Counted from the first letter of the stretch, positions 1 to 4,908 are shown. The stretch is 6,722 nucleotides of DNA from Candidatus Woesearchaeota archaeon (GCA_019323135.1 JAHWHT010000057.1:1-6722); one strand, 5' to 3'. Numbers and translations: made by a program. Notes: a model not told the origin generated them from the letters alone.

Positions 1-2
1 TA

Positions 3-503
3 TGTTACTGTATTCTAACAGCTAATTCAAAAGCAGTAACTGCTCTAAACATTCAAAAAGAATTAGGTGCAAAAGGTTTCTGCAATTACAATCAAACAAA
101 ATTAAGCAGTGCAATAAAGAGAAACAAGCATCGCTTCCATAATAATAAAGCAAAGTACATCAAAGAAGCAAGAAGTCATATTGATATCAAAACAAAAATA
201 AAGAACCTGTCAGAACCAGGCGCAAGAACATGGATTGTCAAAAACATAAAAGGTCTTGGTTTTAAAGAATCATCTCATTTCTTAAGAAACGTCGGCTACA
301 AAAACTTAGCAATACTAGATAGGCACATTTTAACCGTAATGCATAATCACAAACTCCTAAAACAAAAACCAAAAACACTAAACAAAAAGAATTATCTCGA
401 GATTGAAAACCAATTTCTAAATTTGGCAAAAAAATTAAGCATGTCTGCAGCAGAACTAGACCTATATATGTGGTATTTAAAGACTGGAAAAGTGCTTAAA
501 TAA
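3..503 (+). CDS. ogg: N-glycosylase/DNA lyase, archaeal Ogg2 type (5' end cut off by the window)
   Basis: The reading frame is open from base 3 to the TAA at 501-503, giving 166 visible residues. About 40 N-terminal residues are missing, judging from the roughly 207 residues of the Methanocaldococcus jannaschii enzyme. The family removes 8-oxoguanine from DNA and cuts the strand by beta-elimination. The helix-hairpin-helix signature KGLGFKESSHFLRN is present, with the expected catalytic lysine at visible residue 88 (codon 264-266). The catalytic aspartate in ILDRHIL is at residue 106 (codon 318-320). The 18-residue Lys-Asp spacing equals that of the M. jannaschii enzyme. The protein ends in KTGKVLK, and the C-terminal lysine is a hallmark of Ogg2, where it helps recognise the oxidised base. 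All key residues in the visible part are intact, so the gene is probably functional. Its promoter and start lie outside the window. Confidence 0.93.
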   Translation, partial: CYCILTANSKAVTALNIQKELGAKGFCNYNQTKLSSAIKRNKHRFHNNKAKYIKEARSHIDIKTKIKNLSEPGARTWIVKNIKGLGFKESSHFLRNVGYKNLAILDRHILTVMHNHKLLKQKPKTLNKKNYLEIENQFLNLAKKLSMSAAELDLYMWYLKTGKVLK

Positions 504-522
504 TTTACCGAAACTTTTTAAA
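494..522 (+). promoter_or_regulatory. Candidate TATA elements for the gene at 536
   Basis: Two TATA-like boxes lie upstream of the gene at 536. TTAAATAA at 496-503 overlaps the end and stop codon of ogg and would place transcription start near 526. TTTTTAAA at 515-522, preceded by a purine-rich ACCGAAAC that could be the BRE, would place it near 545. No Shine-Dalgarno is visible, so translation is probably leaderless or nearly so. The second box would favour the alternative ATG at 548. Confidence 0.5.
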
Positions 523-535
523 TCATGCCCAAATT

Positions 536-940
536 ATGAATTCTACAATGAGATTTGGCAAACTAGATAAAAGACCGGCAAGCCCTATAAGCTTGTCAGC
601 AAGAAACAAATTACAATCACTTGAAGAAAAAGTATTAGTTCCAATTTATAATGGAATTAAAAACAGTATTTTCGCAATAATAAATCCATTGGCAGATTAC
701 CTAGATCGAATAGAAGCGCCAGAAACATACGAATTAATGTTACAAGACTATTATCCATCTTTTCCTAACTGGCATGAAGACCCGCGAAGCAAGAGCAAAG
801 AGCCGTTTAATCCACATAATTCGCAAGAAGGCTGCGCAGGAGAAACATCTTTTCTTAAGAAATATAAAGAAAAAGCTCCAGAACTCTTTAAAGAATTAAT
901 GCAGATGAGAATAGAATATTTTGAAAAATTAAAAAAATAA
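536..940 (+). CDS. Hypothetical basic protein, 134 aa
   Basis: I do not recognise this family. The protein is lysine-rich and looks soluble. The N-terminal 25 residues are basic and polar. Residues 29-60 look like an amphipathic helical stretch (LEEKVLVPIYNGIKNSIFAI). A central aromatic and proline segment follows at 72-94 (YYPSFPNWHEDP, then EPFNPH). The only cysteine is C100, in QEGCAGETSF. Residues 105-134 are probably a charged helix ending in a run of lysines. There is no signal peptide or clear membrane helix. The gene starts 32 bp after ogg on the same strand and converges on the FKBP gene, with only 6 bases between the stop codons. The ATG at 548 (residue 5) is an equally possible start given the TATA positions. 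Codon use and base composition look like those of the neighbours, so it is likely a real gene. Confidence 0.72.
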   Translation: MNSTMRFGKLDKRPASPISLSARNKLQSLEEKVLVPIYNGIKNSIFAIINPLADYLDRIEAPETYELMLQDYYPSFPNWHEDPRSKSKEPFNPHNSQEGCAGETSFLKKYKEKAPELFKELMQMRIEYFEKLKK

Positions 941-946
941 TAAAAT
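924..946 (-). terminator. T-rich archaeal terminator of the FKBP gene
   Basis: Read on the minus strand just past the FKBP stop codon, this stretch is a run of T interrupted by a few A (TTTTATTATTTTTTTAATTT). Such T-runs are typical archaeal intrinsic terminators. On the plus strand it encodes the lysine-rich end of the 536-940 protein, so the two convergent genes share the sequence. Confidence 0.5.
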
Positions 947-1375
947 CTAATTAACATCTATAATTTTTACCTTGAATGTCAATTTCTTGCCAGCCAATGG
1001 GTGATTCATGTCTATCTTGACTTCTTTGTCACCAATTTCCACTATTTTTGCTGGAAACTGAGATCCATTTGGTAAAGTAACACCTAGAATCATTCCTACT
1101 TCAGGTGCTGGTTCTTTTGGCAATTGTTCTTTTGGAACAGATTTGACTAATTGTGGATTTGGATCTCCATAAGCATCTTTGGATTCTAAGGTGAATTCTT
1201 TTTCTTCTCCTTTTTTCATTCCAATTACTGCTTTCTCAAAACCTGGAATCATCTGTTTAGCACCTACCTCAAACTCTAGAGCCTGCCCATGTTTTTCAGA
1301 ACTGTCAAATACTTCGCCATTTTCTAGTTTTCCTTCATACTCAACTTTTACTTTGCTGCCTTCTTTTATTGTCAT
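947..1375 (-). CDS. FKBP-type peptidyl-prolyl cis-trans isomerase, SlyD-like with inserted chaperone domain
   Basis: This 142-residue protein catalyses cis-trans isomerisation of prolyl bonds and acts as a folding helper, probably in the cytoplasm because no signal peptide is seen. The FKBP core is clear: VEYEGKLENGEVFDSS at about 11-26, then FEVGAKQMIPGFEKAVIGMKKGE at 35-57, and DAYGD at 67-71. The closing strand is MNHPLAGKKLTFKVKI at 123-138. Residues of about 72-118 replace the short flap of small FKBPs and match the insert-in-flap (IF) chaperone domain of SlyD and archaeal 17-kDa FKBPs. The metal-binding His/Cys tail of bacterial SlyD is absent, as is usual in archaea. I place the start at the ATG at 1375 rather than the in-frame ATG at 1390. 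GGAGTTGAT at 1380-1388, one mismatch from the Shine-Dalgarno of neighbouring genes, sits 4 bases before it. The upstream ATG overlaps that site. Confidence 0.93.
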   Translation of the reverse strand: MTIKEGSKVKVEYEGKLENGEVFDSSEKHGQALEFEVGAKQMIPGFEKAVIGMKKGEEKEFTLESKDAYGDPNPQLVKSVPKEQLPKEPAPEVGMILGVTLPNGSQFPAKIVEIGDKEVKIDMNHPLAGKKLTFKVKIIDVN

Positions 1376-1379
1376 ATAT

Positions 1380-1417
1380 ATCAACTCCATTATATATAAG
1401 CAAAACGCCTATTTATC
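1380..1417 (-). promoter_or_regulatory. Promoter and ribosome binding site of the FKBP gene
   Basis: On the minus strand GATAAATA (1410-1417) is a TATA candidate that puts transcription start near 1387. TTATATATA (1391-1399) is stronger by sequence, but only about 20 bp from the chosen start codon. The Shine-Dalgarno-like GGAGTTGAT (1380-1388) lies 4 bases before the ATG at 1375 and decides the start. Confidence 0.55.
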
Positions 1418-1452
1418 AGCTAAAAAAGCTTGTCTTCATTTAAATAAGTTAT

Positions 1453-1565
1453 GTTTTCTAGTATGTGCATAGCACCTAGCGAAGTTCTCCAGAAAGTGCT
1501 CAAGTAAACATAAATCTGAGAAACACTCAATTCAAGAAGCGAAACGAAGCGTGCTATGCACATGT
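1453..1565. repeat. 113-bp intergenic repeat unit A, with inverted-repeat ends
   Basis: The unit starts with GTTTTC and contains ATGTGCATAGCAC (1463-1475), which pairs perfectly over 13 bases with GTGCTATGCACAT (1551-1563). If transcribed it would form a hairpin closed by this stem. Within the loop, AGTG-CTCA (1495-1502) can pair with TGAG-CACT (1517-1527, with an AAA bulge). Each arm is also nearly self-palindromic (GTGC-ATA-GCAC). The ends are shared with unit B at an offset of exactly 113 bases, while the central 60 bases differ. It could be a MITE-like element, a REP-like palindrome pair or a structured non-coding RNA. The sequence does not decide between these. Confidence 0.7.
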
Positions 1566-1678
1566 GTTTTCAAATACTGGCATAGCGCCTAGCGTAGCCT
1601 TAAAATTAAACAATTGATAAAAAGTGGCTCGATCAAATATTCCAACATAATATCTTGCGAAGCGCGCTATGCCTACAT
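1566..1678. repeat. 113-bp intergenic repeat unit B, with inverted-repeat ends
   Basis: This unit follows unit A directly. Its first 32 bases match unit A at 25 positions, including GTTTTC and GCATAGCGCCTAGCGTAG (1580-1597). Its right end CGAAGCGCGCTATGC (1658-1672) matches CGAAGCGTGCTATGC of unit A (1545-1559) at 14 of 15 positions. GGCATAGCGC (1579-1588) pairs perfectly with GCGCTATGCC (1664-1673). The A-to-G change in the left arm and the T-to-C change in the right arm, relative to unit A, keep the stem paired. This is a compensatory substitution. The middle 60 bases have the same length as in unit A but only near-random identity. Confidence 0.7.
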
Positions 1679-1690
1679 TTTCAGCAAAAA

Positions 1691-1734
1691 GTTTATATAT
1701 AGATATAGCCAAATATTGCTCATAACGAGGTGAT
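1691..1734 (+). promoter_or_regulatory. Promoter and strong ribosome binding site of the lipoprotein gene
   Basis: TTTATATATAG at 1692-1702 is a near-consensus archaeal TATA box preceded by an A-rich BRE-like stretch. It predicts transcription start near 1722. GAGGTGAT at 1727-1734 is a strong Shine-Dalgarno ending 3 bases before the GTG at 1738, which fixes that GTG as the start. The TATA box begins 13 bp after the end of repeat unit B. Confidence 0.8.
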
Positions 1735-1737
1735 ACC

Positions 1738-2070
1738 GTGAAAAAGGTAATTTTCGCATTAACTGCATTGGTTGCTCTTGCTTTCTTAGTTGGTTGTGTA
1801 ACAGCTCCCCAAGGAGGACAAGCAACATATAAAGAAATGCCCGGATATGCTCCGCAAGCGTATATGTCTCTGAATTCATGTCATAAAGCTTGTATTATGC
1901 AAGGTTTTGAACAAGGAACTTGCAAGTGGGCAGGAGAAGTAGCTGATGCACAAGCAAACATAGGTCCTTGCGTGATTAGTCAGTCATCACACTGCGGAAA
2001 CCCAGGAATGTGCGGCTGCTATTGCTACAGAACACCGGGCAATGTACCTACAAAAGGCTACTGGCCATAA
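1738..2070 (+). CDS. Lipoprotein with scorpion-toxin-like (CS-alpha/beta) cysteine domain, 110 aa
   Basis: The start is GTG, fixed by its Shine-Dalgarno. Residues 1-19 are a lipoprotein signal (KK, hydrophobic 4-18, lipobox LVGC with C20), so the mature protein should be anchored outside the cell membrane. A flexible stretch of about 25 residues follows. The rest holds eight cysteines: C48, C52, C62, C78, C86, C92, C94 and C96. Spacing C48-x3-C52-x9-C62 and the final C94-x-C96 reproduce the CS-alpha/beta core of long-chain scorpion toxins (C22-x3-C26-x9-C36 and C46-x-C48). Loops also agree: GTCKWAG against toxin GYCQWAG, and CYCYRTPGNVPTKG against CYCYKLPDHVRTKG. It differs by a 22-residue longer loop after C62, carrying three extra cysteines. 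It also lacks a cysteine six residues before C48, so C62 must pair elsewhere, probably inside the insert. Fold similarity is an inference from pattern, and function is unknown: surface binder, secreted effector or structural protein. Confidence 0.85.
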   Translation: MKKVIFALTALVALAFLVGCVTAPQGGQATYKEMPGYAPQAYMSLNSCHKACIMQGFEQGTCKWAGEVADAQANIGPCVISQSSHCGNPGMCGCYCYRTPGNVPTKGYWP

Positions 2071-2074
2071 AGAC

Positions 2075-2095
2075 TTCTTTTTTTTATTATTTTTT
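2075..2095 (+). terminator. T-run terminator of the lipoprotein gene
   Basis: Starting 4 bases after the lipoprotein stop codon is a T-rich run with eight consecutive T at 2078-2085 and five to six more at 2090-2095. No GC-rich stem precedes it, as expected for an archaeal terminator. It overlaps the stop codon and last lysine codons of the convergent membrane-protein gene. Confidence 0.6.
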
Positions 2096-2341
2096 AAACG
2101 CTAATTTGTATAGAGCAAATATTACAATCAAGTAAGCGATTAGTCTTACGATTATCATTGCGCCTTCAAATTTTGCAGTATAACCTAACAGCGTTATTAT
2201 ATGCGATATTCCAAATAGTGCGAAAGATATTCCTACAAACAAAGCCATCTGGTTCTGCCTTTTTGCATAGCACCAATACCCTAACAAGAATATTGCAATA
2301 CATAAAATTAGATTTAACGATACTATTACATCAATTGCCAT
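2087..2341 (-). CDS. Small membrane protein with three predicted helices, 84 aa
   Basis: The protein is almost entirely membrane-embedded. Helix 1 spans about residues 4-25 (VIVSLNLILCIAIFLLGYW). A short basic loop follows (AKRQNQ, 26-31). Helix 2 spans 32-54 (ALFVGISFALFGISHIITLLG) and helix 3 spans about 59-81. It ends in KLAFKK, and the positive-inside rule puts the 26-31 loop and the C-terminal lysines in the cytoplasm only if helices 2 and 3 span as drawn. It resembles short uncharacterised archaeal membrane proteins with a conserved GISH-type motif in the second helix. No function is assigned. A clear Shine-Dalgarno supports the start. It is convergent with the lipoprotein gene (16 bp apart) and lies 43 bp downstream of the large gene on the same strand, with its own TATA box. 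Confidence 0.85.
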   Translation of the reverse strand: MAIDVIVSLNLILCIAIFLLGYWCYAKRQNQMALFVGISFALFGISHIITLLGYTAKFEGAMIIVRLIAYLIVIFALYKLAFKK

Positions 2342-2344
2342 TTA

Positions 2345-2383
2345 ATCACCTCTAATAGCTATTTCAATTTTAAAGTATTTAAA
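2345..2383 (-). promoter_or_regulatory. Promoter and ribosome binding site of the three-helix membrane protein
   Basis: On the minus strand TTTAAATA (2376-2383) begins right after the stop codon of the upstream gene and predicts transcription start near 2354. GAGGTGAT (2345-2352) ends 3 bases before the ATG at 2341, the same spacing as in the lipoprotein gene. Confidence 0.7.
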
Positions 2384-2384
2384 T

Positions 2385-3893
2385 TTAACTTTTGTCCATG
2401 AAACACTTTCCGCATCTGCGTTCTTCCTCTCGCGCATGCGTAGAACATAATCTTATTTTTCCTCGGTTTCTTCCAATCACTTTCAGATAATCTGGATGTG
2501 TTATTAATGCATGAAGATAGTTCTGGGAGTTCTGTCCCCAATGTCCTCTAGTTAATAATGCATTTACCTGATCTCCGTCATACTTTAATGCATCCCATAA
2601 TTGTCCCCCTATTAGTTTTGCATCTGATTTTTTAGTAATTCTGATATCTAAGAATTGTACACCTAAGTGTTTTTTGTGTTCCTGCCAAAAATCATATGCT
2701 CTTTTTGCTTCGGGCTGCATATGCGCCATGCTTCTTGTGACATCAGTGGCAATGTAAATATTTGCATTCACTCCTGCTTGGCCATATCTTAAGATTGTAT
2801 CAAGTCTCTGCTCTACATCACACCCATGTTCCACCATTCCAGATTCTAATTGTTCATACCCTGTGCTTGCAAGCACACTCACATTTGCTGCCTTGAACAA
2901 CTTAACCAATTCTTTATCAAATTCCAGAGTTTTGGTAGGCATCGCACCTCTCACTCTTCTTTTTTTGGCTAATTTTGCCATTGTTCTTAGCGTGACTTTT
3001 AGCGGATCATAAAATCCTGGAAACTTTCTTAGTGTGTGAGGAATATGTGACTCTACTGTCTGCCCTAATCTAAAATAAAGTGTTCTTTTCTTTTGAAATC
3101 CTCTTTCCTCTATTTTAGCTTGTATACGCTCTTTCAGATAAGCTTCATCTATATCGAAAAGTGTATCTATAAAGCAAGGCCCGTTTTGATAGGCATAGCA
3201 ATAACTGCACCTGCCTTTTGGATTATAAAATCCATCAGGTGTTGTAGTTGATGCACATCCTTTGCTAAAATCAAATCCAATATCAATGAGGCAGATACTA
3301 TGAAAAGCCCCTTTTCCATCTTTTACAACACTAAACTGTCCAGGTTTTATCAAAGTGAATTTTGGTTCTGGCTCAATCCGCTTGACAAGTGTAAAATGCC
3401 TGCCCTTTTCTCTGTTTTTCTCACTCGAAGGTTTTTTGTTGCAGAATTCCTGTACATCATCTCTTATTGATTGAATCAACGTAGATCGAAGATCTTTTGT
3501 TAAACTCACAACTCTAGAAAATATGTTAAACTGTTTATCAACTGTTGAATCTAAAGCCTCATTCGCAGTTCTGAGTTCTGGAGTCTTACCATTCCGAGTG
3601 GTAACGTTCCAAATTTCTGGCACATCTCCATCAACTAGATATGTTGTGACATACCCTTTTTTAGAGCCTTTATAAGAAGTATGTGCTATTGGATCTGGCC
3701 GCGCAAGAAGTTGCACTAATTCAGCAGGGCACACTCTGATTGCAGGACCTACATTATAGACCTGAAAAAGTAAATGCTCCCCTGCCCTATAAAATTTCCA
3801 TTGATTGGTTTTCTTATTATACGGCTTTCGCTGTTTATCCCAGTCTGTTTTTTCCTTAAATGGTTTTAAATCAAACAATTCCCCACTGCCCAT
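2385..3893 (-). CDS. Probable radical SAM-like enzyme with an expanded cysteine motif, 502 aa
   Basis: The exact family is not recognised. Residues of about 200-420 read like a radical SAM TIM barrel. The motif FDFSKGCAS, then PKGRCSYCYA, gives C213-x15-C229-x2-C232, the usual C-x3-C-x2-C stretched by 12 residues. RLGQTVE (275-281), PTKTLEFD (319-326), SVLASTGYEQLESG (339-352) and AGVNANIYIATDV (373-385) fit later barrel strands, resembling the spore photoproduct lyase-like branch. The N-terminal 200 residues, including a lysine-rich linker at 150-165, match nothing I know. The C-terminus holds C483-x2-H486 and C494-x2-C497, a possible zinc or second cluster site. If correct, the three cysteines bind a 4Fe-4S cluster that cleaves S-adenosylmethionine; the substrate is unknown. 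I choose the ATG at 3893 over the in-frame TTG at 3908. A TATA-like box centred at 3919 would start transcription at that ATG, and the TTG has no Shine-Dalgarno. Confidence 0.8.
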   Translation of the reverse strand: MGSGELFDLKPFKEKTDWDKQRKPYNKKTNQWKFYRAGEHLLFQVYNVGPAIRVCPAELVQLLARPDPIAHTSYKGSKKGYVTTYLVDGDVPEIWNVTTRNGKTPELRTANEALDSTVDKQFNIFSRVVSLTKDLRSTLIQSIRDDVQEFCNKKPSSEKNREKGRHFTLVKRIEPEPKFTLIKPGQFSVVKDGKGAFHSICLIDIGFDFSKGCASTTTPDGFYNPKGRCSYCYAYQNGPCFIDTLFDIDEAYLKERIQAKIEERGFQKKRTLYFRLGQTVESHIPHTLRKFPGFYDPLKVTLRTMAKLAKKRRVRGAMPTKTLEFDKELVKLFKAANVSVLASTGYEQLESGMVEHGCDVEQRLDTILRYGQAGVNANIYIATDVTRSMAHMQPEAKRAYDFWQEHKKHLGVQFLDIRITKKSDAKLIGGQLWDALKYDGDQVNALLTRGHWGQNSQNYLHALITHPDYLKVIGRNRGKIRLCSTHAREEERRCGKCFMDKS

Positions 3894-3913
3894 ACTCCGG
3901 AGTGACAACTAGC

Positions 3914-3924
3914 TTATTAATAAA
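3914..3924 (-). promoter_or_regulatory. TATA box of the radical SAM-like gene
   Basis: TTTATTAATAA on the minus strand is centred 26 bp before the ATG at 3893, which predicts a leaderless transcript. A second AT-rich box at about 3943-3950 (ATATAT core) could give a leader of roughly 30 bases instead. Confidence 0.5.
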
Positions 3925-3978
3925 GATTCATGTGTTTTAGGAGATATATTCTTTTTTTACCCCAAAAAAAAGATAAAA

Positions 3979-4030
3979 TTTATATATGATGACTTCATAA
4001 TTTAATTTAATTTTTATAAAATGAGGTGAT
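3979..4030 (+). promoter_or_regulatory. Promoter and ribosome binding site of the DUF378 gene
   Basis: TTTATATATG at 3979-3988, preceded by an A-rich BRE-like stretch, predicts transcription start near 4010. GAGGTGAT at 4023-4030 is the Shine-Dalgarno. Two ATG codons follow at 4033 and 4036, with spacings of 2 and 5 bases, so either could be the start. Confidence 0.75.
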
Positions 4031-4032
4031 AC

Positions 4033-4230
4033 ATGATGGCAAAAAGTACATTAGACTGGATTACTTTGGTTCTAGTTTTTATAGGCGGCTTGAACTGGGG
4101 CTTAATCGGTATTGGCGGATGGAATCTTGTAGATATGATTTTCGGATCAATTCCAATATTAGCAAGAATAATTTACATCTTAGTCGGAATTTCCGCTCTA
4201 TATCTGTTATACACGCATGTTAAGAAGTAA
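4033..4230 (+). CDS. DUF378 family membrane protein, 65 aa
   Basis: The sequence fits DUF378 along its whole length: LDWITLVLVFIGGLNWGLIGI at residues 7-27 and IPILARIIYILVGISALYLLY at 40-60, joined by a short loop containing NLVDMIFG. Two membrane helices are predicted, with a short lysine-rich C-terminus. The usual length of the family (about 60-75 residues) is matched. DUF378 proteins are widespread in bacteria and archaea and have no established function. The GGLNWG motif inside the first helix is the family signature. The gene is monocistronic, with its own TATA box and Shine-Dalgarno, and is divergent from the radical SAM-like gene. Start is at 4033 or at the next codon, 4036. Confidence 0.93.
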   Translation: MMAKSTLDWITLVLVFIGGLNWGLIGIGGWNLVDMIFGSIPILARIIYILVGISALYLLYTHVKK

Positions 4231-4235
4231 GTAAT

Positions 4236-4262
4236 TATTATTTTTCTTTTTTTTATTCTTTT
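4236..4262 (+). terminator. T-run terminator of the DUF378 gene
   Basis: After the DUF378 stop codon there are two T-runs, 4241-4245 and 4247-4254, separated by one C, then ATTCTTTT. This is the usual archaeal terminator form. It overlaps the stop and last codons of the convergent gene that ends at 4253. Confidence 0.6.
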
Positions 4263-4786
4263 ATTTGAAGAACTTTATTGCTTTGATACCAATCTTCTAT
4301 TGAATTCTCATCCCACCATCCTTTTAAGTGAGGAATAACTATATGTTCCGGTCTATGAAATAGAACTTTTCCTGGGCTCAATTTTTTCCCAAAATAATCT
4401 TTATGGCTTCTTATCTGCACTAATTCATCTCCCTCAAACTGCCAGCCTCTTCTAAGAACAACTCTTCTGATAGCAATATCTTGCAAGTGTGTAGCAGAGC
4501 CATTTTGTGCTAGATAATCCAATCCAGACGCAACATCCGCTTCTTCAATATCAAACACATCACTTGCTGTTAAAGTCAACTTTTCCCAGAGTTCTTCCCT
4601 TGCAAAAGAATCATGATAATAACCATCTTCGTATATTTGATAAGCCCAGTTATTTTCAATTACGTCATCTCGCCACTGCCAAGCAATTCTCCAATTTCCA
4701 TCACCGTATGTATTATCATACAACTTGCAAAGTTTATCTCGTTTTCCGCCAGCTTGTCCAGGTCGGTCTAATATTTTCCAGCTCAT
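4253..4786 (-). CDS. Hypothetical Trp-rich protein, 177 aa
   Basis: I do not recognise the family. It is a soluble, acidic-to-neutral protein with many aromatic residues. The N-terminal part has MSWKILDRPGQAGGKRDKL (1-19), YGDGNWRIAWQW (27-38), then a YQIYEDGYYHDSF stretch (49-61), which looks like a helical region. The middle, about 66-110, is helical and acidic (ASDVFDIEEADVASGLDYLA). The C-terminal half is rich in strands (VVLRRGWQFEGDELVQIRS, 109-127; GKVLFHRPEHIVIPHL, 139-154) and ends in GWWDENSIEDWYQSNK. There is no signal peptide and a single cysteine (C20). Conserved-looking blocks such as DRPG and GNWRI suggest a real family rather than noise. A Shine-Dalgarno GGGAGAT supports the ATG at 4786. 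The gene converges with DUF378 (22 bp apart) and diverges from the HD gene. Confidence 0.82.
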   Translation of the reverse strand: MSWKILDRPGQAGGKRDKLCKLYDNTYGDGNWRIAWQWRDDVIENNWAYQIYEDGYYHDSFAREELWEKLTLTASDVFDIEEADVASGLDYLAQNGSATHLQDIAIRRVVLRRGWQFEGDELVQIRSHKDYFGKKLSPGKVLFHRPEHIVIPHLKGWWDENSIEDWYQSNKVLQIKE

Positions 4787-4790
4787 TTTT

Positions 4791-4828
4791 ATCTCCCGAA
4801 TAAAAGAAAACAGAGGAATTATTTAAAA
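4791..4828 (-). promoter_or_regulatory. Promoter and ribosome binding site of the Trp-rich protein gene
   Basis: On the minus strand TTTTAAAT (4821-4828) is the TATA box and predicts transcription start near 4800. GGGAGAT (4791-4797) is a Shine-Dalgarno four bases before the ATG at 4786. Confidence 0.6.
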
Positions 4829-4839
4829 TTATCTACGCC

Positions 4840-4882
4840 TTTTTAAACCAATACACAACGTGTTTTACTTGGCTTAAGTTAA
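4840..4882 (+). promoter_or_regulatory. Candidate promoter of the HD-domain gene
   Basis: TTTTTAAA at 4840-4847 is the better TATA box but would leave a leader of about 40 bases. TTAAGTTAA at 4874-4882 is weaker but would place the start within about 6 bases of the ATG at 4909. No Shine-Dalgarno precedes that ATG, which favours the short-leader choice. Confidence 0.4.
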
Positions 4883-4908
4883 CATCACATGTTTTCTATA
4901 TTATAATT

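Larger units (their letters stand above)
1391..1737. other. Divergent intergenic region, 347 bp
   Basis: No credible gene is seen between the divergent FKBP and lipoprotein genes. The stretch holds the FKBP promoter at its left end, two tandem 113-bp repeat units in the middle (1453-1678), and the TATA box and ribosome binding site of the lipoprotein gene at its right end. Open frames that cross it are short and are shadows of the flanking genes. No tRNA-like cloverleaf was found. Confidence 0.7.

Noticed and set aside
1376..1390. Upstream ATG at 1390 as the FKBP start
   Set aside because: It overlaps the Shine-Dalgarno-like GGAGTTGAT, lies against a TATA box and adds five residues not expected in the family.
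1179..1472. Open frame of 97 codons on + opposite the FKBP gene
   Set aside because: It is antisense to a clear FKBP gene, has low-complexity Ser/Phe content and no family match.
1453..1678. CRISPR array or integron attC sites
   Set aside because: There are only two units, the conserved parts are split stem ends rather than one continuous repeat, no cas or integrase gene is present, and the attC core GTTRRRY/RYYYAAC pair is not seen.
1673..1879. Open frame of 68 codons on - across the lipoprotein promoter
   Set aside because: It runs antisense through the lipoprotein signal peptide and promoter and has no ribosome binding site.
2265..2275. TGCATAGCACC, an 11-base match to repeat unit A, inside the three-helix membrane protein gene
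   Set aside because: It encodes part of an ordinary loop, has no second arm nearby, and one such match among many possible subwords is not surprising.
4026..4223. Alternative 65-codon frame overlapping DUF378
   Set aside because: It begins with a GTG inside the Shine-Dalgarno and is a shifted shadow of the DUF378 gene, which matches its family fully.
4507..4803. Open frame of 98 codons on + opposite the Trp-rich protein gene
   Set aside because: The composition is unnatural (many His, Gln and Leu), there is no promoter, and the minus-strand gene has a good start.
4853..4893. Two short dyads (ACAC-AAC-GTGT and AACAT-CAC-ATGTT) upstream of the HD gene as operators
   Set aside because: The arms are only 4-5 bases, the two dyads differ in sequence, and such short dyads are frequent in AT-rich DNA.
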